Counted from the stretch's first letter, positions 46,109 to 56,779 are shown. The stretch is DNA of 64,000 bases from Shimia biformata (GCF_016888515.1 NZ_JAFEJK010000001.1:372001-436000); one strand, 5' to 3'. Notes: generated from the sequence alone by a model not told the origin. Made by a program: numbers and translations.

Positions 46109-49100
46109 ATGACGAAATACGATCAGAACTGGGTTCGTGCCGAGGAACAGAAACGCAAGTGGATGGCCGAGAACGGGCTTTATTCCGAAGCTGAGGAACA
46201 CTCGTCCTGTGGCGTCGGCCTTGTTGTGTCGCTTGATGGCAAACCCAGCCGCAAGGTGGTCGAGGCGGGGATCACTGCGCTGAAAGCCATTTGGCACCGT
46301 GGCGCGGTGGATGCCGACGGCAAGACCGGCGACGGCGCGGGTATCCATGTGCAAATCCCGGTCAAGTTCTTCTATGACCAGATCCGTCGCACCGGCCACG
46401 AACCGCATCATGACGAGCTGATGGCGGTTGGTCAGGTCTTCCTGCCGCGCACCAATTTTGGCGCGCAAGAGGCCTGCCGGACCATCGTTGAAACCGAAGT
46501 CCTGAAAATGGGCTATCGTATCTATGGCTGGCGTCATGTGCCGGTGGACATCACCTGTCTGGGTGAAAAGGCCAACGCAACCCGCCCCGAGATCGAGCAG
46601 ATCCTGATCTCGAACAGCAAGCATGTCGACGAAGAGACGTTTGAGCGCGAGCTTTATGTGATCCGTCGCCGGATCGAGAAAGCCGCCGCCGCTGCGGGGA
46701 TCAATGAACTGTACATTGCGTCGCTGTCGTGCCGGTCGATTATCTACAAGGGCATGATGCTGGCCGAGCAGGTCGCGGTGTTCTATCCCGACCTTCAGGA
46801 CGAACGGTTCGAGAGTGCGTTTGCGATCTATCACCAGCGTTATTCGACCAACACCTTCCCGCAATGGTGGTTGGCACAGCCGTTCCGCATGCTGGCCCAT
46901 AACGGCGAGATCAACACGCTGAAGGGTAACCTGAACTGGATGAAAAGCCATGAGATCCGCATGGCGTCGTCCTTCTTTGGTGACCTGGCCGAGGACATCA
47001 AGCCGATCGTGCCCGGCGGGTCTTCGGACTCGGCCGCGCTGGATGCTGTGTTCGAGGTGATGGTGCGCGCGGGCCGTTCGGCGCCGATGGCGAAAACCAT
47101 GCTGGTTCCTGAAAGCTGGTCGCAGCAGGCGGTGGAACTGCCGCAGGCGTGGCGCGATATGTATTCCTATTGTAACTCGGTGATGGAGCCGTGGGACGGC
47201 CCCGCCGCGCTTGCCATGACCGATGGCCGCTGGGTCTGTGGCGGTCTGGACCGCAACGGTCTGCGTCCGATGCGTTTCGTCGTGACCGGCGACGGTCTGC
47301 TGATCGCCGGGTCCGAGGCCGGGATGGTCCCGACCGATGAGGCCAGCGTGGTCGAGAAAGGCGCGCTTGGTCCGGGACAGATGATTGCCGTCGATATGAA
47401 AGAGGGCAAGCTGTACCACGACACCGACATCAAGGACAAACTGGCCAACTCGCGCCCCTACAGCGAATGGGTCGACAAGATCCGTGACCTCGAAGAGGTG
47501 CTGGGCGGCGTCGAGGAAAAACCGATCTTTGAAGGTGCCGAACTGCGCAAGCGTCAGATCGCGGCCGGCTACACGATGGAAGAACTTGAGCATATCCTTG
47601 CGCCTATGGCCGAGGATGGCAAAGAAGCCATTGCATCGATGGGTGACGACACCCCGTCGGCGGTCCTGTCGAAGAAATACCGTCCACTCAGCCACTTCTT
47701 CCGTCAGAACTTTTCCCAGGTGACCAACCCGCCGATCGACTCGTTGCGTGAATACCGGGTGATGAGCCTGAAGACACGGTTCGGCAACCTCAAGAACGTG
47801 CTGGACGAAGATGGCAGCCAGACCGAGATCGTCATGCTGGAGAGCCCGTTCGTGGCCAACGCCCAGTTCGATCGTCTGCTGACAGCCTTTGACGACACGG
47901 TGGTCTGGATCGACTGTACCTTTGGTGCCGACGAGGGCGCCGGGGCGCTGCAAAAGGGACTGGAACGTATCCGCGCCGAAGCCGAGGACGCTGTGCGCTC
48001 GGGTGCTGGTCATATCGTGCTGACGGATGAAAAACAGTCCGACGACCGTGTGGCGATGCCGATGATCCTGGCAACCAGCGCCGCCCACAGCCACCTGACG
48101 CGCAAAGGTCTGCGGACCTTCTGTTCGCTGAACGTGCGGTCTGCCGAGTGTATCGACCCGCATTACTTTGCCGTTCTGATCGGTGCCGGTGCGACGGTGG
48201 TGAACCCCTATCTGGCCGAGGATTCGCTGGCCGACCGCATCGCACGCGGCCTTGCCGAAGGCACGCTGACCGAGAACATGGCGCGTTACCGTGACGCCAT
48301 CGACCAGGGTCTGTTGAAGATCATGGCGAAGATGGGGATTTCGGTCATCTCGTCCTATCGCGGCGGGTTGAACTTTGAGGCTGTTGGCCTGTCCCGCGCT
48401 ATGTGCGCGGAATACTTCCCAGGCATGGTGTCGCGTATCTCGGGTATCGGGGTCAGCGGTATCCAGAAGGGCGCCGAGGAAATCCACGCCAAGGCGTTCA
48501 AGTCCGGTCAGGATGTTCTGCCGATCGGTGGCTTCTACAAGGCGCGGAAATCGGGCGAGACCCACGCCTGGGAAGCGCAATCCATGGCGATCATGCAGGC
48601 CGCCTGCAACAAGGCGTCTTATGAGCTGTGGAAACAGTATTCGGCCAAGATGCAGTCGAACCCGCCGATCCACCTGCGCGACCTTCTTGACTTCAAGGCG
48701 CTGGGCAAGCCGATCCCGCTGGAAGAGGTGGAATCCATCACCGCAATCCGCAAACGTTTCGTGACCCCCGGCATGTCGCTGGGGGCCTTGTCGCCCGAGG
48801 CACACAAGACCCTGAACGTCGCGATGAACCGCATCGGGGCCAAGTCGGATTCGGGTGAAGGCGGGGAAGACCCGGCGCATTTCGTGCCGGAACCCAATGG
48901 TGACAACCCGTCGGCCAAGATCAAACAGGTCGCGTCTGGCCGCTTTGGTGTGACTGCGGAATACCTGAACCACTGCGAAGAACTTGAAATCAAGGTCGCG
49001 CAGGGGGCGAAACCGGGTGAGGGCGGCCAGCTGCCGGGCATGAAAGTGACCGACCTGATCGCGCGTCTGCGTCACTCGACCAAAGGCGTGACGCTGATCT

Positions 49101-50647
49101 CGCCGCCGCCGCACCACGATATCTATTCGATCGAGGACCTGGCGCAGCTGATTTATGATCTCAAGCAGATCAACCCGCGCTGCAAGGTGACGGTGAAGCT
49201 GGTTGCATCCTCGGGCGTCGGCACGATTGCCGCCGGGGTTGCCAAGGCCAAGGCAGATATCATCCTGATCTCGGGTCACAACGGTGGCACCGGCGCGTCG
49301 CCTGCGACGTCGATCAAATATGCCGGCCTGCCGTGGGAAATGGGCCTGACCGAGGCGCATCAGGTTCTGGCGATGAACCACCTGCGCGACCGCGTCACGC
49401 TGCGGACCGATGGCGGACTGCGCACAGGCCGCGACATCGTCATGGCGGCGATGATGGGGGCCGAGGAATACGGCATCGGCACCGCCGCGCTGATCGCGAT
49501 GGGCTGTATCATGGTCCGTCAATGCCAGTCGAACACCTGCCCGGTCGGTGTCTGCACGCAGGATGAACGTCTGCGCCAGAAATTCACCGGCAATGCCGAC
49601 AAGGTCGTCAACCTGATCACTTTCTACGCGCAGGAAGTGCGCGAGATTCTGGCCTCGATTGGCGCGCGCAGTCTGGACGAAGTCATTGGCCGCGCCGATC
49701 TGCTAGCGCAGGTCAGCCGTGGTGCCGCGCATCTTGACGATCTCGATCTGAACCCGCTTCTGATCACTGTCGATGGCGCGCAGGACATCGTCTATGACCG
49801 CTCGAAGCCGCGTAACGTGGTGCCGGACACTCTGGACGCCGAGATCGTGCGCGACGCGCATCGCTTCCTTGAAGAAGGTGAGAAGATGCAGCTGTCCTAC
49901 GCGGTGCAGAACACGCACCGGACCGTGGGCACGCGGACATCCAGCCATATCGTGCGCAACTTCGGTATGCGCAACGCGCTTCAGGAAAACCACCTGACGG
50001 TCAAGCTGACCGGGTCCGCCGGCCAGTCGTTGGGCGCCTTTGCTGCGCCGGGACTGAAGATCGAGGTCTCGGGCGATGCCAACGACTATGTGGGTAAGGG
50101 CCTGTCCGGTGGTATGATCGTGGTGCGCCCGCCGATGGCCTCTCCGCTGGTGGCGTCCGAGAACACGATCATCGGCAACACGGTGCTTTACGGCGCTACC
50201 GACGGTCACCTCTTCGCCGCCGGTCGCGCAGGCGAACGGTTCGCGGTACGCAACTCGGGCGCGAAAGTGGTGATCGAGGGCTGTGGCTCGAACGGTTGTG
50301 AATACATGACCGGCGGAGTCGCCGTGATCTTGGGAGAGGTCGGAGCGAACTTTGGCGCGGGTATGACCGGCGGTATGGCCTATCTCTATGACCCGGAAAG
50401 CAAGGCGCAGGACGTGATGAACATGGAAACGCTTGTGACCTGTCCGGTCACGGTCGACTACTGGGAAGATCAGCTGAAGGGTTTGATCGAACGTCATGTC
50501 GCGGAAACTGGCAGCCGCAAAGGGGCCGACATTCTGCAACATTGGGATGTCGAAAAGGCGAACTTCCTGCAAGTCTGCCCGAAAGAGATGCTGGTTCACA
50601 TTCCCCACCCCCTGTCGATCGAGGAAACGGCGGTTCCGGCGGAATAA
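46109..50647 (+). CDS. gltB: Glutamate synthase (NADPH) large subunit
   Basis: A 1512-residue enzyme: N-terminal class II glutamine amidotransferase whose nucleophile is Cys34 (EEHSSCGVGLVV) after removal of a 33-residue propeptide, a central domain, the FMN-binding synthase domain (near 860-1250) with the Fe-S cysteines CQSNTCPVGVC, and the C-terminal GXGXG beta-helix. It makes glutamate from 2-oxoglutarate and glutamine. Start ATG has AACAGGAGAACGACA before it. The order gltD-gltB is reversed compared with E. coli. Confidence 0.97.
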   Translation: MTKYDQNWVRAEEQKRKWMAENGLYSEAEEHSSCGVGLVVSLDGKPSRKVVEAGITALKAIWHRGAVDADGKTGDGAGIHVQIPVKFFYDQIRRTGHEPHHDELMAVGQVFLPRTNFGAQEACRTIVETEVLKMGYRIYGWRHVPVDITCLGEKANATRPEIEQILISNSKHVDEETFERELYVIRRRIEKAAAAAGINELYIASLSCRSIIYKGMMLAEQVAVFYPDLQDERFESAFAIYHQRYSTNTFPQWWLAQPFRMLAHNGEINTLKGNLNWMKSHEIRMASSFFGDLAEDIKPIVPGGSSDSAALDAVFEVMVRAGRSAPMAKTMLVPESWSQQAVELPQAWRDMYSYCNSVMEPWDGPAALAMTDGRWVCGGLDRNGLRPMRFVVTGDGLLIAGSEAGMVPTDEASVVEKGALGPGQMIAVDMKEGKLYHDTDIKDKLANSRPYSEWVDKIRDLEEVLGGVEEKPIFEGAELRKRQIAAGYTMEELEHILAPMAEDGKEAIASMGDDTPSAVLSKKYRPLSHFFRQNFSQVTNPPIDSLREYRVMSLKTRFGNLKNVLDEDGSQTEIVMLESPFVANAQFDRLLTAFDDTVVWIDCTFGADEGAGALQKGLERIRAEAEDAVRSGAGHIVLTDEKQSDDRVAMPMILATSAAHSHLTRKGLRTFCSLNVRSAECIDPHYFAVLIGAGATVVNPYLAEDSLADRIARGLAEGTLTENMARYRDAIDQGLLKIMAKMGISVISSYRGGLNFEAVGLSRAMCAEYFPGMVSRISGIGVSGIQKGAEEIHAKAFKSGQDVLPIGGFYKARKSGETHAWEAQSMAIMQAACNKASYELWKQYSAKMQSNPPIHLRDLLDFKALGKPIPLEEVESITAIRKRFVTPGMSLGALSPEAHKTLNVAMNRIGAKSDSGEGGEDPAHFVPEPNGDNPSAKIKQVASGRFGVTAEYLNHCEELEIKVAQGAKPGEGGQLPGMKVTDLIARLRHSTKGVTLISPPPHHDIYSIEDLAQLIYDLKQINPRCKVTVKLVASSGVGTIAAGVAKAKADIILISGHNGGTGASPATSIKYAGLPWEMGLTEAHQVLAMNHLRDRVTLRTDGGLRTGRDIVMAAMMGAEEYGIGTAALIAMGCIMVRQCQSNTCPVGVCTQDERLRQKFTGNADKVVNLITFYAQEVREILASIGARSLDEVIGRADLLAQVSRGAAHLDDLDLNPLLITVDGAQDIVYDRSKPRNVVPDTLDAEIVRDAHRFLEEGEKMQLSYAVQNTHRTVGTRTSSHIVRNFGMRNALQENHLTVKLTGSAGQSLGAFAAPGLKIEVSGDANDYVGKGLSGGMIVVRPPMASPLVASENTIIGNTVLYGATDGHLFAAGRAGERFAVRNSGAKVVIEGCGSNGCEYMTGGVAVILGEVGANFGAGMTGGMAYLYDPESKAQDVMNMETLVTCPVTVDYWEDQLKGLIERHVAETGSRKGADILQHWDVEKANFLQVCPKEMLVHIPHPLSIEETAVPAE

Positions 50648-50672
50648 GTCCGTCTCAGCTTTGAAAACAGTG

Positions 50673-50711
50673 ACGCCCCGCATGGTTTTTTGCGGGGCGT
50701 TTCCTTTTTCC
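50673..50711 (+). terminator. Terminator of gltDB
   Basis: A perfect 10-bp stem ACGCCCCGCA / TGCGGGGCGT (50673-50682, 50691-50700) followed by TTCCTTTTTCC, just after the gltB stop. Confidence 0.88.
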
Positions 50712-50772
50712 ATGTTTTGACTCGTCGGTGGATGCGGGCATAGTTTCCGCGACGCAACTTCAGAGGCAGATC

Positions 50773-51135
50773 ATGTGGCGACAGGTGATATTGGCAGTAA
50801 CTCTGTCTATTGGAACGGTCGCGCCCGCCATGGCCGGGGAATGCGGGTTTGACCTTTGCTGGGGAGCCGTTGGGGTCGGGCCGGATGGGGTCTATGGCCG
50901 GTCTTATGGCCACAGGTTGGAAGCTGAAGCGCTGACCGTCGCCCAAGATGGATGTGGCGGCAACCGCACCGAGCTGCGCACATTCTACAACCAGTGCGGC
51001 GCGATGGCGCGCGGGACAGGCGGTTGGGGCTGGGCGATTGAAAGCACGCGGGCCTTGGCAGAAAGAAATGCACTGAACTACGGCAAGGACTACGTCACCA
51101 ATTGCCGTTTTGCGGTTTGGGCTTGTTCACCGTGA
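50773..51135 (+). CDS. DUF4189 domain secreted protein
   Basis: A 120-residue protein with an N-terminal signal peptide (MWRQVILAVTLSIGTVAPAMA-G). The mature part carries six cysteines and the DUF4189 pattern DGCGGNRTELRTFYNQC, plus a C-terminal NCRFAVWACSP. Function unknown; small secreted DUF4189 proteins are common in alphaproteobacteria. Start ATG at 50773 has CAGAGGCAGATC before it. Confidence 0.72.
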   Translation: MWRQVILAVTLSIGTVAPAMAGECGFDLCWGAVGVGPDGVYGRSYGHRLEAEALTVAQDGCGGNRTELRTFYNQCGAMARGTGGWGWAIESTRALAERNALNYGKDYVTNCRFAVWACSP

Positions 51136-51204
51136 TGTTATCTGCCCGCTTGTTTCGCGGTCCTCGCTCGGATAGTGCGGACGAAATCAATTTGACCCGG
51201 TAAC

Positions 51205-52005
51205 ATGGCCCGCCCCAAATCCAAGAAACCTGCTTCGGCCCGGAAACCGACCCGCAAGCCGTCAAAGTCCAGCCGACCTGCGCGCAAGCCGAAACAGGCG
51301 GACGCGGGCAGGCCGGTGACGGCATTGGTCACCAATCCGTGGAAACGGTTTCGCTATTGGCTTCGACGCGGAATGGTCTGGGCGGTGTCTCTGGCCGTGC
51401 TTTGGATCGTGGCCTATGCGCTGATCAACCCACCGACCACGTTGACCATGCTGGGCGAACGCGCCCGCCTTGGGCATCTGGACCACCAATGGGTGTCGCG
51501 TGACGAAATCGCGCCGGTTTTCCTGCGGTCCGTCGTGGCCGCTGAGGATGCACGGTTTTGCCTGCACTGGGGGTTTGACATGGCTGCGATTCGGGACGCG
51601 CTGGATGATGGTGCGACCCGTGGTGCATCGACGATCACCCAACAGACGGTCAAGAATGTGTTTCTGTGGCAGGGGCGCAGCTGGGTGCGCAAGGCGCTTG
51701 AGGCGGTGATTACCCCGGTGGTCGAAATCGCCTGGACCAAGCGCCGCATCCTGGAAGTCTATGTCAACGTTGCCGAGTTCGGCGAGGGTGTCTTTGGCGT
51801 CGAGGCCGCGGCGCGACACTATTTCGGTGTCGGCCCCGAGGCGTTGACAGCGACCCAGGCGGCTCGGCTTGCGGCGATCCTGCCCAACCCGAAACAGCGG
51901 TCGGCTTCGAACCCGTCAAACGCGATGCGCCAGAAGGCGGCGAGGATCATTGACGGGGCAGAAACGATCCGCCTGGATGGGCGCGCGGCCTGTTTCGACG
52001 GTTGA
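51205..52005 (+). CDS. mtgA: Monofunctional biosynthetic peptidoglycan transglycosylase
   Basis: A 266-residue GT51 enzyme that polymerises lipid II into glycan strands. Catalytic Glu114 lies in AAEDARFCLHWGFD; the GASTITQQTVKNVFL and KRRILEVYVNVAEFGEG motifs are intact. One membrane helix at about 55-75. Unusual is the first 35 residues: a Lys/Arg/Pro/Ala/Ser low-complexity cytoplasmic tail. Monocistronic between the DUF4189 and GST genes. Confidence 0.94.
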   Translation: MARPKSKKPASARKPTRKPSKSSRPARKPKQADAGRPVTALVTNPWKRFRYWLRRGMVWAVSLAVLWIVAYALINPPTTLTMLGERARLGHLDHQWVSRDEIAPVFLRSVVAAEDARFCLHWGFDMAAIRDALDDGATRGASTITQQTVKNVFLWQGRSWVRKALEAVITPVVEIAWTKRRILEVYVNVAEFGEGVFGVEAAARHYFGVGPEALTATQAARLAAILPNPKQRSASNPSNAMRQKAARIIDGAETIRLDGRAACFDG

Positions 52006-52058
52006 AAATCCCGCCGCCAGAAGGCATTGAGATTGCATGTCATTGAAATGAGTTTGCG

Positions 52059-52724
52059 ATGCCGCGTCTGTTCCACGTTCCTCTGTCCCCGTTTTGCCGC
52101 AAGGTGCGCCTGTCGCTTGCCGAGAAGAAGATCGAGGTTGAACTGGTCGAAGAGCGCTATTGGGAAAAGGATCCTGACTTCCTGATGCGCAACCCGGCCG
52201 CCAAGGTTCCGGTGCTGAAGATCGACGACAAGATGATGGCTGAAAGTGCGGCGATCTGCGAATACCTTGAGGAACGCTATCCTGAACCGTCGCTGATGCC
52301 CAAGGATGCCGATGGCCGATACGAGGTGCGTCGGCTGGTTGCCTGGTTCGATGACAAGTTCCACCATGAGGTGACGTCGAAACTATTGTATGAGCGTGTG
52401 AACAAGAAAGTGATGGGGCAGGGATACCCCGACAGCACCAATGTCAAATCGGGCGCGCGGGCGATCAAGTATCACCTTGACTACATGACCTGGCTACTCG
52501 ACCGTCGCCGCTGGCTGGCAGGGGATGCGATGACACTGGCGGATTTCGCCGCCGCCGCCCATCTGTCGTCGCTGGATTACATTTCGGATGTGGACTGGAA
52601 CCGCTCTGAAGTGGTCAAGGACTGGTACGCCAAGATCAAATCGCGCCCTGCCTTCCGGTCGATCCTGGCCGACCAGGTGCCCGGATTCCCGCCGCCGCCG
52701 CACTATGCCAACCTTGATTTCTGA
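52059..52724 (+). CDS. Glutathione S-transferase family protein
   Basis: A 221-residue GST: N-terminal thioredoxin fold (PLSPFCRKVRLSLAEKKIEV, NPAAKVPVLK, ESAAICEYLEERYP) and C-terminal helical domain (LAGDAMTLADFAAAAHLS). The active-site region has a Ser/Cys (SPFC) as in beta/omega-like classes. Substrate not predictable. It precedes queG by 85 bp that contain hairpin-forming repeats. Confidence 0.88.
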   Translation: MPRLFHVPLSPFCRKVRLSLAEKKIEVELVEERYWEKDPDFLMRNPAAKVPVLKIDDKMMAESAAICEYLEERYPEPSLMPKDADGRYEVRRLVAWFDDKFHHEVTSKLLYERVNKKVMGQGYPDSTNVKSGARAIKYHLDYMTWLLDRRRWLAGDAMTLADFAAAAHLSSLDYISDVDWNRSEVVKDWYAKIKSRPAFRSILADQVPGFPPPPHYANLDF

Positions 52725-52740
52725 TCGTGACCGGGCAAAG

Positions 52741-52780
52741 GGGGGTTTCCACCCCCTCGGCCTGCGGCCTCACCCCCGGA
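52741..52780. repeat. Hairpin-rich intergenic element
   Basis: Two short palindromes in a row: GGGG-TTTCCA-CCCC type, then GGCC-TGC-GGCC. It directly precedes copy C of the interspersed repeat. Similar elements are, to my recollection, frequent between genes in Rhodobacteraceae. Confidence 0.45.
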
Positions 52781-52804
52781 AGGTATTTCGGGCAAGAGGA
52801 AAGC
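52781..52804. repeat. Copy C (divergent) of a short interspersed repeat
   Basis: GGTATTT, variable middle, AAGAGG, AAAAGC, just before the queG start; related to copies at 18042 and 56866, with one extra base relative to them. Part of it (AGAGGAAAGC) also serves as the queG ribosome site. Confidence 0.4.
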
Positions 52805-52808
52805 TGCG

Positions 52809-53840
52809 ATGAACCTGAAGGCGCGGATCGAGGAAGAGGCGCGCGCCATCGGATTTGACCTGGCGCGGGTCTGTCGGCCGGACGCGGTGCGTCACGTCGG
52901 GGCGGACCTGGCGGAATTTCTGGACGCGGGGCATCACGGGCAGATGGGTTGGCTGGCCGAGCGCACCCACTGGCGCGGCGACCCGTCGGTTTTGTGGCCC
53001 GAGGCGCGGTCAGTAATCATGCTGGCCGAAAGCTATACGCCGAAAGAAGACCCGACCGCGGTGCATATGATGCCGGATCGTGGCGCAATTTCGGTCTATG
53101 CCCGCAACAGGGATTACCACGATATCGTCAAGAAACGGCTGAAACGGCTGGCGCGCTGGCTGATTGCCGAGGCAGGTGGCGAGGTGAAGGTTTTTGTCGA
53201 TACCGCGCCTGTGCCCGAAAAACCGCTTGGTCAGGCGGCGGGGTTGGGCTGGCAGGGCAAACACACCAATCTTGTCAGCCGGGATCTGGGGTCGTGGTTC
53301 TTTATCGGATCGGTGTTCACGACGCTGGAAATCGACCCTGATCCGGCGGAAATCGACCATTGCGGATCGTGCCGTGCCTGTCTGGATGCCTGTCCCACAG
53401 ACGCCTTTCCCGCTCCGAACCGAATCGACGCGCGGCGTTGTATTTCATACCTGACGATCGAGCATCACGGTCCGGTGGACGAGGAACTACGTCCTCTTTT
53501 GGGCAATCGTATCTATGGCTGCGATGACTGCTTGGCCGCCTGTCCGTGGAACAAGTTTGCCGTGGCCGCCCAGGAAATCAGGTATCACGCGCGCGACGAT
53601 CTTCTGGCGCCCGACCTAGGGGTTCTGGCGGTGCTGGATGACGCTGCGTTCCGGGAGATGTTTTCGGGCAGCCCGATCAAACGGATCAAGCGGGATCGCT
53701 TTGTGCGCAACGTGCTTTATGCCATCGGCAACTCGGGTCAAACGCGGTTCCTCGATCAGGTGCAGGTCTTGTGTAACGATCCCGACCCGACCGTTGCGGA
53801 TGCCGCGCGTTGGGCGGTAGCGCGGCTGAGTACATCATGA
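52809..53840 (+). CDS. queG: Epoxyqueuosine reductase
   Basis: A 343-residue cobalamin-dependent iron-sulfur enzyme catalysing the last step of queuosine synthesis in tRNA. Two 4Fe-4S motifs are present: [16 protein letters not shown] (about 187-202) and [11 protein letters not shown] (about 238-248), the latter completing the ferredoxin pair. Start ATG with GAGGAAAGCTGCG upstream. The stop overlaps the next gene (ATGA). Confidence 0.95.
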   Translation: MNLKARIEEEARAIGFDLARVCRPDAVRHVGADLAEFLDAGHHGQMGWLAERTHWRGDPSVLWPEARSVIMLAESYTPKEDPTAVHMMPDRGAISVYARNRDYHDIVKKRLKRLARWLIAEAGGEVKVFVDTAPVPEKPLGQAAGLGWQGKHTNLVSRDLGSWFFIGSVFTTLEIDPDPAEIDHCGSCRACLDACPTDAFPAPNRIDARRCISYLTIEHHGPVDEELRPLLGNRIYGCDDCLAACPWNKFAVAAQEIRYHARDDLLAPDLGVLAVLDDAAFREMFSGSPIKRIKRDRFVRNVLYAIGNSGQTRFLDQVQVLCNDPDPTVADAARWAVARLSTS

Positions 53841-55837
53841 CGCTGGCGCTGGGTGTGGATACCGGCGGCACCTATACGGACGCGGTGCTGGTCCGGGATG
53901 AGAGAGAGGTGGTGGCGCGCGCCAAGTCACTGACTACACATGATGACCTGTCAACGGGTATCGGCAGGGCGGTCGCGGCAGTGCTGGAAACATCCGGCGT
54001 TGATCCGTCCGAAATCGGGCTGGCGTCATTGTCGACCACCCTTGCCACCAACGCGCTTGTCGAGGGGCGCGGAGAGCCGGTGGCCCTGCTGCTGATCGGG
54101 TTTTCGGAAGGCGACCTTGCCCGCGCTGGGCTGGGGCAGGCGTTGGGAGAGGACCCGTTGAGGGTAATGGTTGGCGGGCATGACCATGCTGGCGCAGAAG
54201 TTACCGCTCTGGACGTCGCGGCAATTGCGGATTGGGCGCGGGAGGTGGCCGGGCGTGTCACCGGTTTTGCGGTGGCGGCCCAGTTTGCCACCCGCAATCC
54301 GGGCCACGAACAGGCGGCGCGGGCTGCGATTGCCGACGCGACGGGATTGCCGGTCACGTGCAGTCATGAATTGTCGGCGCGGTTGAACGGACCGAAACGG
54401 GCGCTTACGGCGCTTTTGAATGCACGACTGATCGGCATGATTGCGCGGCTGATCGAACGCGGCGAAGCGGTGTTGCGCGGTTCGGGGATTGATGCGCCCC
54501 TGATGGTTGTCCGGGGCGATGGCGCGCTGATCTCGGCAGAGCAGGCCCGACATAGGCCTGTCGAGACGATCCTCAGCGGACCCGCGGCCTCGCTGGTTGG
54601 GGCGCGCTGGCTGACCGGAGTCGACAATGCGCTGGTCAGCGACATCGGCGGCACCACCACGGATATCGCCATCCTGCGGGATGGGCGGCCCGCGATTGAC
54701 CCGATGGGCGCAATGGTCGGCACTCACCGCACCATGGTCGAGGCCGTTGCGATGGTCACTCATGGGCTGGGTGGGGACAGCGAGGTACATGTCCGCGACG
54801 CTGGGCTACAAGGTGGCGTCACACTCGGGCCGCGGCGGGTTCTGCCAGTATCCCTTCTGGCCGAGGAGTTCGGGTCGCATGTCCACGACGAGTTGGACGC
54901 CCGGTTGCGCTCACCTATCGCTGACGCCATGGATGGGCGGTTTGTGGTGGCACAGAAAGGAGCAAATCCTGCTGGATTAGAGCCGAAATTGGTCGAGTTC
55001 TTCAACCGTCTGGGCGAGGGGCCGACACCGTTACGGCAGGTTGTGCAGAAGCGGCGTGAAGCCAGTCTGCTTGAGCGGTTGGTCGGACGTGGGCTGGTGC
55101 GGCTAGCGGCTGTGACGCCGACCGATGCCAGCCACGTTTTGGGGCATACGGATGCGTTTGACGCGTCTGCTGCAGAAAAGGTCCTGACGCTGATGGCGCG
55201 GCGTCGGATCGGGTCGGGCGAGGTTTTGGCGCGTACCGCGGCGGACCTTGCCCGGATGATCCTGACTCAACTGACCGAGCAAAGCGCCGCGGCATTGTTG
55301 GAAACTGCGCTGAACGCGGATGACGGCGGGTTTGGCCTGACTCCGGCGGAACTGGCCCGGTTGGGGCTGCTGCGGGCGGCGCTTGCCGGGCATCGCGGCA
55401 TCCTACGCCTGTCGGCAGGGTTGGAGTGGCCTGTAATCGCGTTGGGCGCGTCAGCGGCAACATATTACCCGGCGGTGGGCAAGGTGTTGAATGCTGAGGT
55501 GATCGTGCCTACCGATGCCGGGGTCGCCAATGCAATCGGTGCTGTGGTCGGACGTGTCACCGTACGGCGTCAGGGGACGGTGACAAGTCCGCGAGAGGGG
55601 CTTTTTCGGGCACACCTCGCCACTGGCCCGCAGGATTTTCCAACCCATGAGGCGGCGATCGCGGCCTTGGAAACGGCACTGGTCGCAGAGGTCGAAGTCG
55701 AAGCTCAGGGCGCCGGTGCGGAGGCGCTGCGCGTGACTACGACCCAGGACATCACCGAATCCGAGGTCGAAGGGCGGCGGGTATTTGTCGAGGCCAGGGT
55801 AACGGCACAGGCCTCGGGCCGTCCACGGGTTGCCTAA
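53837..55837 (+). CDS. Hydantoinase A/oxoprolinase-like protein
   Basis: A 666-residue ASKHA-type protein. N-terminal hydantoinase A motif [15 protein letters not shown], the central [13 protein letters not shown] phosphate motif, and a C-terminal hydantoinase-A-like domain with a [12 protein letters not shown] segment. These subunits normally pair with a HyuB subunit to open hydantoin or 5-oxoproline rings with ATP; no B subunit is adjacent. The ATG at 53837 overlaps the queG stop, so it is translationally coupled to tRNA modification, for unclear reasons. Convergent with msrA, overlapping by 4 bp. Confidence 0.82.
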   Translation: MTLALGVDTGGTYTDAVLVRDEREVVARAKSLTTHDDLSTGIGRAVAAVLETSGVDPSEIGLASLSTTLATNALVEGRGEPVALLLIGFSEGDLARAGLGQALGEDPLRVMVGGHDHAGAEVTALDVAAIADWAREVAGRVTGFAVAAQFATRNPGHEQAARAAIADATGLPVTCSHELSARLNGPKRALTALLNARLIGMIARLIERGEAVLRGSGIDAPLMVVRGDGALISAEQARHRPVETILSGPAASLVGARWLTGVDNALVSDIGGTTTDIAILRDGRPAIDPMGAMVGTHRTMVEAVAMVTHGLGGDSEVHVRDAGLQGGVTLGPRRVLPVSLLAEEFGSHVHDELDARLRSPIADAMDGRFVVAQKGANPAGLEPKLVEFFNRLGEGPTPLRQVVQKRREASLLERLVGRGLVRLAAVTPTDASHVLGHTDAFDASAAEKVLTLMARRRIGSGEVLARTAADLARMILTQLTEQSAAALLETALNADDGGFGLTPAELARLGLLRAALAGHRGILRLSAGLEWPVIALGASAATYYPAVGKVLNAEVIVPTDAGVANAIGAVVGRVTVRRQGTVTSPREGLFRAHLATGPQDFPTHEAAIAALETALVAEVEVEAQGAGAEALRVTTTQDITESEVEGRRVFVEARVTAQASGRPRVA

Positions 55838-56331
55838 CCCCGTTTCGGCAGGACCCAGTCGGGGCGCGGAAAGTGGCAGGTATAGCCGTTCGGGTGTTTT
55901 TCCAGATAGTCCTGGTGGTAATCCTCGGCCTCCCAGAAGTCGCCGACGGGTTCGACCTCGGTGACAACCTTGCCCGGCCAGAGGCCAGAAGCCTCGACAT
56001 CGGCGATCGTGTCCAGCGCGGTCTGTTTCTGTGCCTCGTCAGCATAGTAGATTGCCGAACGATAGGACATGCCAATGTCGTTGCCCTGCCGGTTCACCGT
56101 GGTCGGGTCGTGGATCTGGAAGAAGAACTCCAGCAGCTTGCGATAGCTGGTCTTGGCTGGATCGAAGGTGATTTCGATCCCCTCGGCATGGGTGCCGTGG
56201 TCTTTGTAGGTGGCGTTGGGCACGTCGCCGCCGGTATAGCCGACACGGGTCGCTACCACGCCGGGCAGCTTGCGGATCAGGTCCTGCATGCCCCAGAAAC
56301 AGCCACCGGCCAGAACTGCGCGTTCGGTCAT
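55834..56331 (-). CDS. msrA: Peptide-methionine (S)-S-oxide reductase
   Basis: A 165-residue MsrA that repairs the S epimer of methionine sulfoxide. The catalytic GCFWG is at 10-14 (Cys11) with conserved HDPTT, and [13 protein letters not shown] near the C-terminus. No signal peptide, so cytoplasmic. Start at 56331 ([14 protein letters not shown]) follows a GGAGGGG box inside the msrB end. Four bases after msrB, so co-transcribed. Confidence 0.95.
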   Translation of the reverse strand: MTERAVLAGGCFWGMQDLIRKLPGVVATRVGYTGGDVPNATYKDHGTHAEGIEITFDPAKTSYRKLLEFFFQIHDPTTVNRQGNDIGMSYRSAIYYADEAQKQTALDTIADVEASGLWPGKVVTEVEPVGDFWEAEDYHQDYLEKHPNGYTCHFPRPDWVLPKRG

Positions 56332-56335
56332 TTTC

Positions 56336-56779
56336 TTACCCCTCCACCTGGTCCAGATAGGCGCCATAGCCTTCGGCCTCCATGTCATCGCGATGCACAA
56401 AGCGCAAGGAGGCCGAGTTGATGCAATATCGCAATCCGCCCCGGTCCACCGGGCCATCCGGGAAGACATGGCCAAGGTGACTATCGCCATGGGTCGAGCG
56501 GACCTCAGTCCGAACCATCCCGTGAGTGGTGTCGGTCAGTTCGGCCACATTTGCGGGCTCGATCGGCTTGGTGAAGCTCGGCCAGCCGCAGCCAGAGTCA
56601 TATTTGTCGGACGAGGCAAAAAGGGGCTCTCCTGATACGACATCGACATAGATGCCGGGGGCCTTGTTGTGCAGAAGTTTGCCCGTCCCCGGACGTTCTG
56701 TGCCGTTTTCCTGTGTCACCCAGAACTGTTCGTCCGTCAGGCGGGCAATGGCGTCGGGGTCCTTTTTGTATTGGCTCAT
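56336..56779 (-). CDS. msrB: Peptide-methionine (R)-S-oxide reductase
   Basis: A 147-residue MsrB for the R epimer. The SGCGWPSF motif and the catalytic Cys in [11 protein letters not shown] are present. The zinc-binding cysteine pairs of classical MsrB are absent: where CxxCG is expected the sequence reads [11 protein letters not shown], so this is the non-zinc type. Start ATG follows AGGAGGACAGCC. First gene of msrB-msrA, possibly read through from ccdA-trx. Confidence 0.95.
   Translation of the reverse strand: MSQYKKDPDAIARLTDEQFWVTQENGTERPGTGKLLHNKAPGIYVDVVSGEPLFASSDKYDSGCGWPSFTKPIEPANVAELTDTTHGMVRTEVRSTHGDSHLGHVFPDGPVDRGGLRYCINSASLRFVHRDDMEAEGYGAYLDQVEG

Noticed and set aside
46016-49522. 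Open frame of 1168 codons on the minus strand opposite gltB
   Set aside because: It mirrors gltB codon use; its translation is His/Arg/Gln-rich with no domains. Typical antisense shadow of a GC-rich gene.
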